NCBI GenBank assembly: GCA_002794785.1
Contig: NBBA01000021.1
Coordinates: forward strand, 248,001 to 312,000
Direction of reading: 5' to 3'
From: Coniferiporia sulphurascens
Lineage: Eukaryota > Basidiomycota > Agaricomycetes > Hymenochaetales > Hymenochaetaceae
DNA length: 64,000 nt
This document shows positions 53,501-64,000 of the stretch, piece after piece; positions within the stretch are counted from its first letter, which is position 1; each line of letters begins with the position of its first letter. The notes beneath the pieces are model-generated. The model was given only the letters and a program-made list of their open reading frames with translations, searched no databases and was not told the origin of the DNA. The translations under genes were made by a program, and so were the position numbers.

Positions 53501-56345
53501 TCACATCCATCCTCCACCACTCCACCAGCGCTGCTCGACACCCTGCACGGTCCACTCTGTCAGTCCGTCCACGGTCGCGACGTACATGTACGCCCCACTC
53601 GGGTCAAACGCGACCCCCGCGACGTCCAGTCGCTCCGTCGACTCGATCAGCTCCCTGCACGGCGGTAGCGTATGCGTGTGCCCGCCCGCACTTACTGTCT
53701 CACTTGTAGGCGATACAGGCGACGGAAGCGACGGTGGCGATGGTAAAGTAAGCGTTATAGGCGAGTGCATAGTCGATCCGGTCGACGACGAACCGGGGCT
53801 CGGCGGCCCAGGCGCCGCGCTCACAACCGTAGACGAGGCCAGCGACAGCGGGGGCGGGGATCCCGGCGATGCTCCCGCACCTGTCGACAAGGGCCGCGTC
53901 CACAAGTGCGTCCCCGAGGCGGACGACGACGAACCCTCCATTGTCGTCACCGCCGGGTCCACGGGCGGAAGCAGACAGTCGTGGTCGGAAAGCGTGTCGA
54001 TCTCGTCTGTGTCGTCGACGCCGATCTCCATTGCGTAGTCCCCGGCTGCTCGGAGCGCCTCCCGCGCAGCACGTATGCGGTCATTGCCCGAAGAAGTAGA
54101 CGTGGACGCGATACCAGAACCCGAAATCGGGGCTGCGGGGGATACAGCAGCGATTCCGTGTGCAGCAAGCACACTCCGCACATCCTCCTCCGAACGTGCG
54201 CTCGGGAGCGGCGGGATCACCACGAGCCCGTCCCCGTCGTCGTCATCGCTCTCGTGATTAGCGTGAAACGCTATGTCCTCCTCCATCTGCAGATCCTGTC
54301 TCCTCCTCCTGATCACCTGTGCCCACATCCTCGACATGTCCTCGCGTTCAGAGCCGGATGCAGAACTGGGCCAGTCAGAGACTCGCGGGGGCACGAAAGA
54401 CGAGGGTTCCGGCGAGCGCGTAAACGGCCGGGAGGGCGTCAAAATGCGTGCGGACCCGAGCCTCCTTGGTTCAAGATCAACCCCTGGCCTGTATGGATTA
54501 TCGACGAGCGGTGCGGGTGGTTGTGCGTGTCTGCGTTGCGGTGCACGGGGTAGGCGTGTGGAGCTCCGAGAGATTGTAATGGGCTGGGAAGCGCCGCGTA
54601 CACGCGCATAGCGGGCTGTATTGAGGCTTCGCCCTCCGTCGTATGGTCTGCCTGCGCCTGCGTCGTCTGAGTCAGGTAAGGACGGATAATGCTGGGCACG
54701 CGGAACTATGGGCTGGACATGCGGGACGCGCAGCACGTCGTGCATTTCGAAAGTATCCGCATCAACGACATGCACCAATGACTCATGCTAAATTGTAGTA
54801 AAAAAGAGATGACTGACAATTCCAAAATAAATAAAAAAGGGAAACTCGTACCTCCGTGAACACGAGCACTTCCCGCCCGCTCGCGTTTTTTGCAAATTTG
54901 AGTGCACGTACAGCCCACGGCGGCGCAGTACCCGCCTGCTCGAACCACTGCATGTCAGCCGGGCTCCTCCCCGCCACACTGCTGTCGCGTCCCGTCACCC
55001 ACCCCGCGCCCGCGAGAGGTTCATTACTACGCACATCCCACACCCTTACCACGCCCTCCTGGCTTGCAACCGCGAACTTCATCCCGTCTGCACTCCACGC
55101 AGTTGTGAAGCACGCAGGGAGGGCTGGGTTTCCGTCACTGTCTCCGAAAGGGTGAGATGCAGCGACGACCCAGGCACCATCAATAAATGCAAAGGGAAGG
55201 TAGGCCGAAAATGAAGAAGGCGGAGAGTCGAGCGAATTTGGGGCCGTGGGTGGTGAGGGCCGGGGATCCGAAGGGGGGGAAGGTATAGGCATATTATACT
55301 GCGCGAGCGGCTCGAATAGGAGCGTCGCGCCGTGGCGCACGGGCAGAATTCGGTGGAGATATACCGTAGACGCGTCGCCACACGAGAGAATCGTCGAGCC
55401 ATCGGGAGATATGGAAGCTGTTTCCCGGTATAAGAGAGTTTAACATAAGGTCAAACAGACAATTTGACAAAGACATACTGTGATTGACAGGCACAGGCAA
55501 TCTCAGACAACCCACGCGTTCGTAGCGTACCACGTGTTCTGAACCACGCACGCCCCAGCCCTCCTCCCAGACGCCTTCATTCGCACGCCGCCAATACCGT
55601 GCATCCTGCGCACGGGCCTGCGCAAGCTGTGCAGGCGTGCGGCGCGACCCGTTGCGCGCGAGACAGACGTCAAAGAACTTGACTGTGCAGTCGTTGTTAC
55701 TCACGACGAGACGGGGGGCTGGCCGCCCCGTCCAGGCGTCGGGAGAAGGTGGGGGGAGGTAGAGCAGCACGTTGTTGTTAATCGAACCGACGAGGGAGGA
55801 GTCGTGTTGCCATATCTGTGTGGAGTGGCCTGCGACGTCTCCGTCGTCGGATTGGTCCGACTTGTGCTTAAGATCGCGGGTACGCCGGGGTGTGTATTGA
55901 TAGAGTGCGAGAAAGAGCTCGGCGTTTTGGCCGCCTGCTGCGAGGAGAATATGCTGCTTTGTGGATGAGGAAGAGGGTAGGGGGAGCGCTGCGAGGGTGA
56001 CGGGAGTAAATGTGAGGAGTGCGATCGGGCGCTGGCGCTGAGTGGGAGTCAGAAGAGAGCGGCGCGCATTGATAAGTGTGCTCACTGAGTCTGCGGAGAT
56101 GATGTCCTGTTCGACGATGCTCCTGTCGCCGGTGTACCACAGGACGCCGCGCTCCGCCGGGCACAAGACGAGATCTCGCAGTTGTCTGTAAAGCAAGACT
56201 GCATTAAGCATCCCGTTCCGTCCCAAAGGAGGGTGCTACCGGTTACGCACACATGGCCAATAACGACGTTGGCGGGGGCGGAGGCGGTAGGAGTGCGCGA
56301 GACGAGGGCCGGCTGGGCGTGTGGGTGGGAGCGGGTGAGCGTCAT
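53501..56345 (-). CDS. WD40-repeat protein with DUF2415-type domain
   Basis: Four exons (56345-56251, 56185-55479, 55417-54852, 54787-53501) sum to 2,655 nt, 884 residues, in frame. The first 480 residues contain beta-propeller-like repeats: ILLAAGGQNAELFLALYQ, PRLVVSNNDCTVKFFDVC, SISPDGSTILSCGDASTVYL, AWSADGMKFAVASQEGVVRV followed by WD. The segment WAVRALKFAKNASGREVLVF and HESLVHVVDADTFEMHDVLR corresponds to the fungal DUF2415 region. Then comes a long disordered, acidic and Ser-rich part, and at the C-terminus one more blade-like piece (DVAGVAFDPSGAYMYVATVD). I know of no settled function for this family; a scaffold role is an inference. Start ATG at 56345 is the first in frame. Confidence 0.88.
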
Positions 56346-58055
56346 GCTGAGACGCGATATCGTGCGGGCTCTCTGAGGACTTGTTGCCCTTTATGTCATA
56401 CAGAACAAGGCGACCACGAGTGATATAGCTGTGGAATGGCCGTTGGCCAAGTCGTCGGGCATCGTCGCCAGCAGTGCTCGGAGCAGCGACACCCCCTACT
56501 CAGTTCGTCAGTGCACGTGACTGGCACCGCGGCTCTTTCCGAGACCCGCACCCCCGCTGGGCCGCTGCCCGACGCGGGGCTGTGGGGGTGGACTCTGTCT
56601 CGCGTCTCCAGGACACGGTAGCCCGGGTACTGCATGCTGAGTTGCTGGCTCTGGCCTGACTTTCGACAGACCGGTGCTGTGTCGCTAACGTGACTGTCTC
56701 TCTTCGCTCAGAAATAAGATGGAAAAGTCGGCCTGAACGTCCTCTCACGCAGGCCTCGACAAAAGTCGCGTTCGGAGCTCGATGTACTACGGGTTTCTTG
56801 CCGATATCCGCGCAGGCCACACAGCCTTCCTGTACGTCTTGTTCATCGGTATCAGTTTGATACCCGCTGACAAACAAGCGCTCTCTTGCATATGATTGAA
56901 GCTGGGAACGGAGAGCAAAATGTTCAGGCACGGACTAGATATCAGAAAGCGGACAATTTTTAAGAGGTGCTGGCCGCTTCCCACTGCTCGGAATGTATTC
57001 AAAGTTGTGAACAGAACGCCGTTGGAAAAGTATCGAACGTCGACCTAGTGCATTATGGAATTGAACACTACCTGTAATACGCCGTGACGAGCGTCGGCAC
57101 TTGGCAACTCACGATACTCAATGTCTTTTTCACCTGCTCGGAAGATTCAAGAAAAACTCGTATTGTCCATCGGTTTGGAAGGAAGACTGGAATGGTAGAG
57201 GAACCTGTTGCATACTTATCTAGTTTCGGTGCGGCATCCGTAAATTTCGTATAGCGGGAGAATCGATCACTCGAGAGCCTGATAGGAAAAAAGGAGGGTA
57301 CGCTGAGTTGATTATTGTCGCCGGTATGAGCAGGTTCGCCTGAATTTTTAGGAGCTTTATCTTTGCGCAGGTTCTATGTCCGCGCACGCAATGGTCATGT
57401 GGGTTTTGCTTGATTGCAAGGAATGGGAATTCAATTAATATTGTTGATGTCAGAAGGATTATTTTTGGAAATTTACAACAACAGGAACGGAAAGTTACCA
57501 AAAGATGGATTCCCTGACGTGATTATTGCCGACAAAGACGGGGCTGGCGAATGTTGCGCCAAGAAGGAGCCCACGACGGCCGACTTGGCTGCAAGCGACG
57601 GGTAACGGACGACCACTTGGCGAGTGCCAGCACAGGAGGTGTGCCGGATTGCGGCCTTTCGGACGGACCGCAGAGCATAGACTGCACCAATGATAAAGGA
57701 AATGACGAGAAGGAAGGGGACGCGTGCAGATTTCGGGCGCTTTGGGCAAATAGCCGAGTATACAACCGACGCAAAAATACGCGGGGAACGTGGTCAGGTG
57801 CGCATAGAGCCACGCGCGTCCCGTCACAGGCTTCCATATATGGAAGGCGTATTCCTACTTCAGGATGAACCGCAGTCACGGGACAGCTGACGCGAGGCAG
57901 AACCGAAGCGTGCCGAAATAACCGTGACAGGCTTAGCGAGATGGTCCTCCTTCGACATACGATCCATTCATATCCGCCTTTTCCTGCAATAAAATGTCTC
58001 GTCCTCGACTCTTTTCCCCAGCTTTCGTCTCTTGCCCCCCGACGACGAAGACGCG
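56346..58055. other. intergenic between divergent genes
   Basis: About 1.7 kb between the WD40 gene and the beta-glucosidase, which are transcribed away from each other. No coding region or shared repeat. One upstream ATG (57994) of the glucosidase lies here and is listed separately. Confidence 0.55.
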
Positions 58056-58101
58056 ATGCCCCAAGGACACCGCGTGCGCTGCTCGCCATTTGCACGTCTG
58101 A
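57994..58101 (+). promoter_or_regulatory. possible overlapping uORF of the beta-glucosidase
   Basis: ATG at 57994 opens 35 codons in another frame and stops at 58099-58101, 43 bases after the main ATG at 58056. If transcription starts upstream of 57994, it would reduce translation of the main frame. The preceding AATAAA could instead mark a TATA-like element, placing the ATG outside the mRNA. Confidence 0.4.
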
Positions 58102-61100
58102 CCGCGCTTGCTGCCGTTGCACTCTTCTCGACACAGGCATGCGCCGCCTTGTCTCCATCGGACTCGCTGAGCTCGTTTAGCCTCGCCTCTGGGAGCACCC
58201 TCTCGCTGCCCCCACCCTCTGCCTCGCCGTCGTCTCACGCGGCGAGCTCGGGCCCGGTTGGTACCAAGAGCACAAAATCCGCGAGCGCGCCGGCCAGCTC
58301 CAGCGGGTTCTCTACGTCCTTCCTGACGTCAGCTGTGCCCTCCTCGGCGTCTCCGTCTAACACCACTACGCTCGGCTCCACCGGCTCGTCCGTCCCGCTC
58401 TCTTCCGCCACGCTCTCTTCTGCCCCGATCTCGTCTGCCCCGGCCAATGCGTCCACTACCCTCACCGGCTCCTTCACGCCCGGCTCGACTGCGAGCGGCA
58501 CCGGCCCCGGAGGCATAAACGTTCAGCCCTCTCCGGACCCGGCGGAGACCCACCCTTTCACACCGTTCCCGAGCCCGTCCCAGAACCCCGTCTTCGGTGA
58601 GTTGTCTCCGTATGTGCGTTCTTGTCGTTTCTGACCTTGTCTCCACTTCCCAGGCATATACCCCGCAACAGACCCGCTCTCTCCCCCTCCCGTTACCTCT
58701 GACCCCCAGATCATCCCCGACTTCAACGTTGCATGGTCGACTGCTTGGTCAAAGGCCAAGGACCTGATCAAGGACTTCAGCCTCGATGAGAAGGTGGGCC
58801 TGTCTGTCTCCTCGTGTTACCCGCTCTGACGACGCGTTATAGGTGAACATTTCAACCGGTGTCGGCTGGGAGGGCGGCCGCTGTGTCGGAAACACTCCTG
58901 CGGTGCCTATTGACGGTTCAGGAAAGTGGAAAGGCCTGTGCTTGGAGGTTTGTTGCCATCTTCGTCTCGCTGGTCGACCACTTCTCACCGCTCCATGGCT
59001 AAATTCAGGACTCTCCACTCGGGGTACGCGACACCGACTTTGTCACTGTCTTCCCCGCAGGCATCAATGCCGCCGCGACGTTCCAGCGCTCCCTTATTCG
59101 CCAGCGCGGTGTCGCAATGGGCCAGGAGCACAAGGGTGTGTCTGGTTAATTTCGTACCGCATATTACTCGGGAGCTAATCCATATTCGTATCCGCAGGCA
59201 AGGGAGTGAACATCGCACTCGGACCGATGATGAACCTAGGCCGCATTGTGAGGCGTCCATACCCTACTAGGGCTAGTTGGTATGGAAGCTGACTGACTTC
59301 CGTGACCCAGGCTCAAGGCGGGCGAAACTGGGAGGGTTTCGGAGCGGATCCTTTCTTGGCCGGCGAGGCGGCGTACGAGACGATTCTCGGCATGCAAAGC
59401 TCGGGCGTCCAGGCATGTGCGAAGCATTTCATCAACAAGTGTGTTTTGTAAAGCTAGCAGTCATCTCTAGTCACTGACTATATGCGCCGTACAGTGAGCA
59501 AGAGAATCAACGTACAATGTTGAGCTCGAACGTCGATGACCGTACGGAGCATGAGCTGTATGCGCACCCGTTCTTGCGCAGCGTCATGGCCGGTGTCGCG
59601 AGCGTGATGTGTTCATACAGTAGGTCGAGCTAATATATCTAACTCGCTTGTGTCTAACTCTTTATTCGCTTTGCAGACCAGATTAACGAGACGTATGCGT
59701 GTGAGAACGATCGTACGGTGAACCAGATCCTAAAGGGCGAGTTTGGATTCCGAGGACGTAAGACTGACCCTGTTCCATGCTATTGTATGAGCTTACTGAA
59801 CTGAGCACGATCGGTTTTCACCAGTCGTCATGTCCGACTGGTCTGCTACGGAATCCACATTGGGTGCCGTTGACGGCTTGGATGTGAGTACAATACATTC
59901 GAATATCTATGTACAACTCTTACGAACCGCCGTGAACTAAGATGACTATGCCGGGTGACATCACCTTCAACTCGGGCACGTCTTACTTCGGTGGTAATCT
60001 CACTGCGTCTGTGAACAACGGTTCGATCTCTGAAGCGCGAGTCGACGATATGGCGACGCGCATTGTGGCGGCTTGGTATTACCTGCATCAGGACGACTCG
60101 TCGTACCCTGAGGTTAGCTTCAACGCCTTCAACCCTGTTGACCCGGCGACGAATGGACGCGTAGACGTGCAAGACGATCACTACAAGTGAGTCTTCACGA
60201 ATTACCTGCTGTTTCGTTGTGTGAGTGCTGACATTGTACGAAAGAATCGTGAGGCAGATCGGCGCTGCTTCGACTGTACTCCTTAAAAATAAGAACGAGA
60301 CGCTCCCGCTACAGAAGCCGCGTTCCCTCGTCCTCATTGGTGTGTCTCATAGCGTCCTTTTTTTATCTTCTTGAAGACTCAATTAATCACGCTATGAAAG
60401 GATCCGACGCGGGCCCTTCGCCTGGCGGTCCGATGCAGTTCTCTGACAACGGAGGAGATGCAGGTATTCTTGCGATGGGCTGGGGCTCCGGAACAGCCAA
60501 CGTGAGTCTGCCTTACCAACTTTACCTGTTCAATGCTTTACTCATTTCTAAAAATCATAGTTCACATATCTAATCTCTGTAAGAATTTTGATATCCGTAG
60601 GTTCTGCAGATAACTTATGCGATACGTCTAGCCTCTTGAAGCCATTCAGGCTCGTGCGAGACAGGACCGTACGACCGTGAACTGGCACTTGAACGACTTT
60701 GACCTTCTCGGCGCGGGCAACGTTGCGATTCAGGCGGACGTCGCCCTCGTCTTCATCAACGCGGACTCGGGTGAAGGCTACATCACCGTCGACGGGAACT
60801 CAGGCGACCGTAAGAACCTGACGGCGTGGCACGGGGGTGATGCACTTGTTGAGGCTGTCGCGGCACAGAACTCGCAGACCGTCGTCGTTGTGCACTCTGT
60901 TGGCCCGCTGATTGTCGAGCCGTGGATCGAGCACCCGAACGTTAGCGCGGTGGTGTGGGCCGGCCTTGGCGGTACGGAGACAGGCAACGGGCTTGTTGAT
61001 GTGTTGTATGGCGATTACAACCCCTCCGGTCGTCTGCCGTATACTATCGCGAAGGAGCCGAGCGACTACCCGGCACAGCTTGTGACGGGTGTCGGTAATC

Positions 61101-61853
61101 CGATCTTGCAGATCCCGTACTCCGAGGGGTGAGTCCGCACGCCGCCGCTACTTCTCTCCTGATTGTATGAGTTGGTTACTAACACGGTTTGTCGTAATAG
61201 GCTGTTCACCGATTATCGCCACTTTGACCAAGCTGGGATCGAGCCGCGCTTCGAGTTCGGATTTGGCTTGAGTTACACGACGTTTTCGTACTCGGACCTG
61301 AGCGTCTCGGAGGTCTGGACGGGGACTGCGACGCCGAGTCAGCGCGCGAATTGGGAGGCGGGTAAGCCGGGCCCGACGGGTGAAGGGTCGTCGGCTGCGC
61401 TGTGGTGAGCGTTTTTTTTTAAATTTGCTTTACTTTGGTGTCTTGTCTTTTCAGAGGGGTGACTCACTTCTATTTCGTTTGTCAGGCTGCATGAGCCGGC
61501 GTACACAGTGACGTTCTCCGTCCGCAACACAGGCAAAGTCGCTGGGACTGAGGTACGAAATCTTCTTACATCCAACGTCTTACAACCCTCCGCTCATCTC
61601 GTCCCTCTCGCAGATTCCGCAGCTGTACGTGCAGCACCCCGCGTCGGCCAACGAGCCACCGTCGATCTTGAAGGGCTTCACGGACGTGTTCCTGGAGCCG
61701 AATCAGAGCACGAGCGTGACGCTTACGCTGTCGAGGTATGATTTGAGCGTGTGGGACGTTGTGACGCAGTCGTGGCGCCGTCCGGTGGGCCAGATTGACC
61801 TTGCGCTTGGCGCGAGTAGTCGGGATGTGAGGCTGCAGAGCTCGGTTCCGTAA
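58056..61853 (+). CDS. secreted GH3 beta-glucosidase
   Basis: Releases glucose from cellobiose and other beta-glucosides outside the cell. Seventeen exons (first 58056-58596, last 61614-61853) sum to 2,823 nt, 940 residues, in frame; one exon, 60561-60578, is only 18 nt. The protein has a signal peptide ([16 protein letters not shown]), then an unusual Ser/Thr/Pro linker of about 120 residues, probably O-glycosylated, before the catalytic part. GH3 blocks: [54 protein letters not shown], and the nucleophile Asp in [13 protein letters not shown]. The second domain has [16 protein letters not shown] and the C-terminal fibronectin III-like domain has [20 protein letters not shown]. Typical fungal GH3 enzymes start much closer to the catalytic domain, so the long linker is notable. 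Confidence 0.96.
60561..60578 (+). other. 18-nt microexon of the beta-glucosidase
   Basis: Encodes FTYLIS between introns 60502-60560 and 60579-60631. It joins GWGSGTAN to PLEAIQARA, completing the conserved GH3 block GSGTANFTYLISPLEAI. Confidence 0.88.
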
Positions 61854-62272
61854 GCGTGTGCGTGTGTGTATGTGGGCGTGGGCGTGGTAGAGTGCGTTTG
61901 TCACGGTGTCAAGTCCTGTGTGGCTCGTGCCTTTCGCTGTTGCGCTGTTGTGTGGGGATGAGGAAGATGGAGCGATCAAAAAAAATCACCATCCTTTTTT
62001 TCTGAGATTTTGTTACTGACAATTTGGTTCGCCTGTCTTTATCCGTAGTGCGTGTTGGTATTATATAGTAAGGTAGACGTGTCATGCAAATGTCGATTTA
62101 TTTAGACTTTCTGGTCCGTGTGAGGTGGGAGGACGTGTATGCACGCTGCCGTAGTACTCCGGCCGATTGGAAAGACACATTCACGCACGTTCCTTGGCGG
62201 TACGGCGGTACGGCGTGAAAGAATACAATTGAATTGATATTCTAATAAACAAGACAAAAAAAATAGCCAGTC
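61854..62272. other. intergenic between convergent genes
   Basis: 3' UTRs of the beta-glucosidase (plus) and the dynactin gene (minus). Nothing else seen. Confidence 0.6.
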
Positions 62273-64000
62273 CTAAACGTCCGATCCGGGAGCAGCCGCT
62301 GCCAATGCGTCCCCTTCCCGAGGGACGATCGTGCCGAGGCTAACGACGGTGTAGAACGAGAACGTCTTCGTCTCGGGTACGTTCTTCGCCGCACCCGCGC
62401 CTCCGCCTGCGCCTGTCCGGGTATTCGCGCGCGCGTCGCGGTCGCGGTCGCCGCCGCCGTCTTCGTCTTGCGGCTCGTCGGAGCGGTACGTGTATGATAT
62501 GAGCATGTTGAACTGTGTGTTAGGGGAGTTGTTTAAGATTCTCCGTCGGCGACGAAAAAGAGAAGGGAGGGGAGGGGGAGGCACGTACTTTCACGTCCCC
62601 GCGTCCGTCACGCCCGATGACGACTTCCCCGCCTACGACGGTCGTGTTCGCTTTTTTCTCTAGGACGCCGACTGTCTTTGCCTTCCCGCGCCCTGCGCGC
62701 TCTTTCGTGGGGCTCGCACCGGCCCCCGTCCCCGCCCCCGAGCGTCCGAGGAGTCCGTCTGCGCCGCCAACGTCGTCGTCGAGCCCGAACATCTCCTCAT
62801 CGTCGTCCTCGTACTCCCATGCCTCTGCGAACGCCGCGACGGAGAACGCGGACGTAGGGAGCGAGACTGCGAACGTCGGGCGGCGCGCCTTGGTTGTGCC
62901 GTCCGCTGCGGAGTCGTCCGTGTTGGGCGCAGCGGGGAGCTGCTGGCGCTGCACGGCGAGGCGGACCTGGATCGGGTCGTACAATGGGTTCGTCAGTGCT
63001 AGTTGAAAGGGGTACGTCTTCCCTGCGAGCATGGGCGTGCGCCCTGCTGTGCCCTCGTCGTCTCCGCCCTTCTGCGCTGCGGCAGAGAGCGATTTGCGCC
63101 CGGCTGCGCTGGTGCCGGGCTGTGTGCTCGGGAGGCTCACGCTGATGGCGGGCATGTAGTTCGCGGCGACGAGTTTGATTTTGTACCGTACGGATTGAGC
63201 CTTTTGTTCGGGCTTGATAAGGATGTGTCGGCAGGCGGGACAGCGCTTCGTGAGTCTTGAGTGTAAAGGAATCCGGATTGGCTTGAGCTCTCTGTGGCAA
63301 GGGGGAGAGATGTGAGTGCTACCGCAACTTCTGAACGAATTAAACGTAAAACGGCGCACCGCACGTGTAACGACTCGGCCCAGCTACCTGACCATCGTTG
63401 CTCGAGTTTCGACACGTCCGCAGGGGTCTCCAGGTGACGCATGAGCTCTGCATCACCACTCCCACCCGCACCGAGCCCACTCGCGCCGCTTACTTCGACG
63501 CGTGCGCGGTACACGGGCAGGTCGTCCTTGCTCCCGTGGCGTGCCCGGTTTGCACGGCCGCTGCGTAAAGACGGGTTGTGCTTCCCGACACCGGGGATAT
63601 CGCGCGCGAGGGCGGAGGAGGCTGCTGCTGTGAGTGCGTTGACATGTGCGCTGTGCGAGGACGCACTGGGGGTGTGCGAGGCGCTTGGGGCGGCGCGTAG
63701 GAGCGGCTCGAAGAAGTCCTTCAGGCGCTCGAATTCGAGAAACTCGGGTGCGGAGTCTTCGAAGCGCTGTAGCTGCTCTGTGCGGGTTTGCGAACGTGGT
63801 GCGGGTTAAGTAGTGGGGTACGAGCTTACGGGCTAGGCCGGTGGGTTTCTCGAATGTTGTACCGACCTCGGCGGAGTCCCACCTGCAGTTATTGCAGTAC
63901 AGTAGGAAGGGTGGTTCGCCCATGGTTCCGGCTTGAGATGAGGACGAGAGGGCATCTTCATCTGGAGGGTCAGAGGGGACTACAGAGAGTGTATTTCGAC
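62273..64000 (-). CDS. DCTN4: dynactin subunit p62 (DCTN4), N-terminus beyond window
   Basis: p62 is a pointed-end subunit of dynactin, the dynein activator, and helps target it to cargo and cortex. Four exons are visible (64000-63830, 63777-63388, 63289-62589, 62512-62273); they keep one frame and give about 500 residues. The first visible residues, NTLSVVPSDPPDEDALSSSS, continue the N-terminal zinc-binding region, followed by GEPPFLLYCNNCRWDSAEVG, FLEFERLKDFFEPLL, ELKPIRIPLHSRLTKRCPAC and RHILIKPEQKAQSVRYKIKL, blocks typical of the family. The C-terminal half is variable with acidic stretches (YEDDDEEMFGLDDD). The acceptor at 63289 was chosen because it gives SELKPIRIPL in frame. Several Arg- and Ala-rich plus-strand frames over this locus are antisense shadows. 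Confidence 0.93.

Noticed and set aside
53765..54553. 262-codon plus-strand frame
   Set aside because: Antisense to the GC-rich low-complexity part of the WD40 gene; Arg/His-rich, no homology.
46812..61853. A co-regulated polysaccharide-degrading gene cluster
   Set aside because: Only two glycosidases, 9.5 kb apart and separated by a RhoGAP and a WD40 gene; no transporter or regulator between them.
1..64000. CRISPR arrays, prokaryotic defence systems, secondary-metabolite synthases
   Set aside because: Introns and gene content are eukaryotic. No regularly spaced repeats, and no NRPS, PKS or terpene synthase domains were seen.

Overview
The window looks like nuclear DNA of a filamentous basidiomycete, most likely an Agaricomycete. 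Genes are split by many 47-130 nt introns with GTRNGT donors and CTAAC/CTGAC-type branch points. The protein set is fungal, with basidiomycete-style versions of Nop56, Gda1, a Kha1-type antiporter, a Gcn4/Cpc1 bZIP factor, Pet8 and dynactin p62. Transposon-rich, AT-rich stretches alternate with compact gene islands. No bacterial-type features, CRISPR arrays or rRNA genes are visible.

Layout. 1-21.3 kb is a repeat-rich block. It starts with a Ty1/copia element on the minus strand whose Gag-Pol frame stays open to the window edge and whose 255-bp LTR is complete. Then come copia LTR relics, four copies (one partial neighbour) of a second ~560-bp LTR family that twice landed inside copia LTRs, a 260-bp TA-flanked MITE, and two decayed host gene fragments: a UFD4-type HECT ligase piece and the C-terminal two thirds of VPS35. 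21.7-33.9 kb is a gene island: NOP56, GDA1, a SPRY protein, a KHA1-type antiporter and a Gcn4-like bZIP gene. 33.9-39.4 kb is almost gene-free and holds a member of a ~0.65-kb TIR element family. 39.4-43.7 kb carries PET8 and a PA-TM-RING ubiquitin ligase in divergent arrangement, followed by a small unrecognised four-exon gene. 43.7-46.8 kb is again repeat-like. 46.8-64 kb is the second island: a secreted six-hairpin glycosidase, a CRAL-TRIO/RhoGAP protein, a WD40/DUF2415 protein, a secreted GH3 beta-glucosidase and the 3' part of dynactin p62 (DCTN4), cut by the window end.

The genes are mostly housekeeping and do not form a pathway cluster; two plant-polysaccharide or glucan-active secreted glycosidases suggest a saprotrophic or plant-associated lifestyle. 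The most informative material is in the repeats: a copia family with non-canonical TA...GA LTR termini proven by target-site duplications and a primer-binding site matching the anticodon arm of initiator tRNA-Met; nested insertions that give a relative chronology; and CpG-to-TpG/CpA decay affecting old LTRs and the VPS35/UFD4 relics but not the intact element. All exon models were built by eye; those stated to sum to an in-frame length were checked by adding exon lengths.
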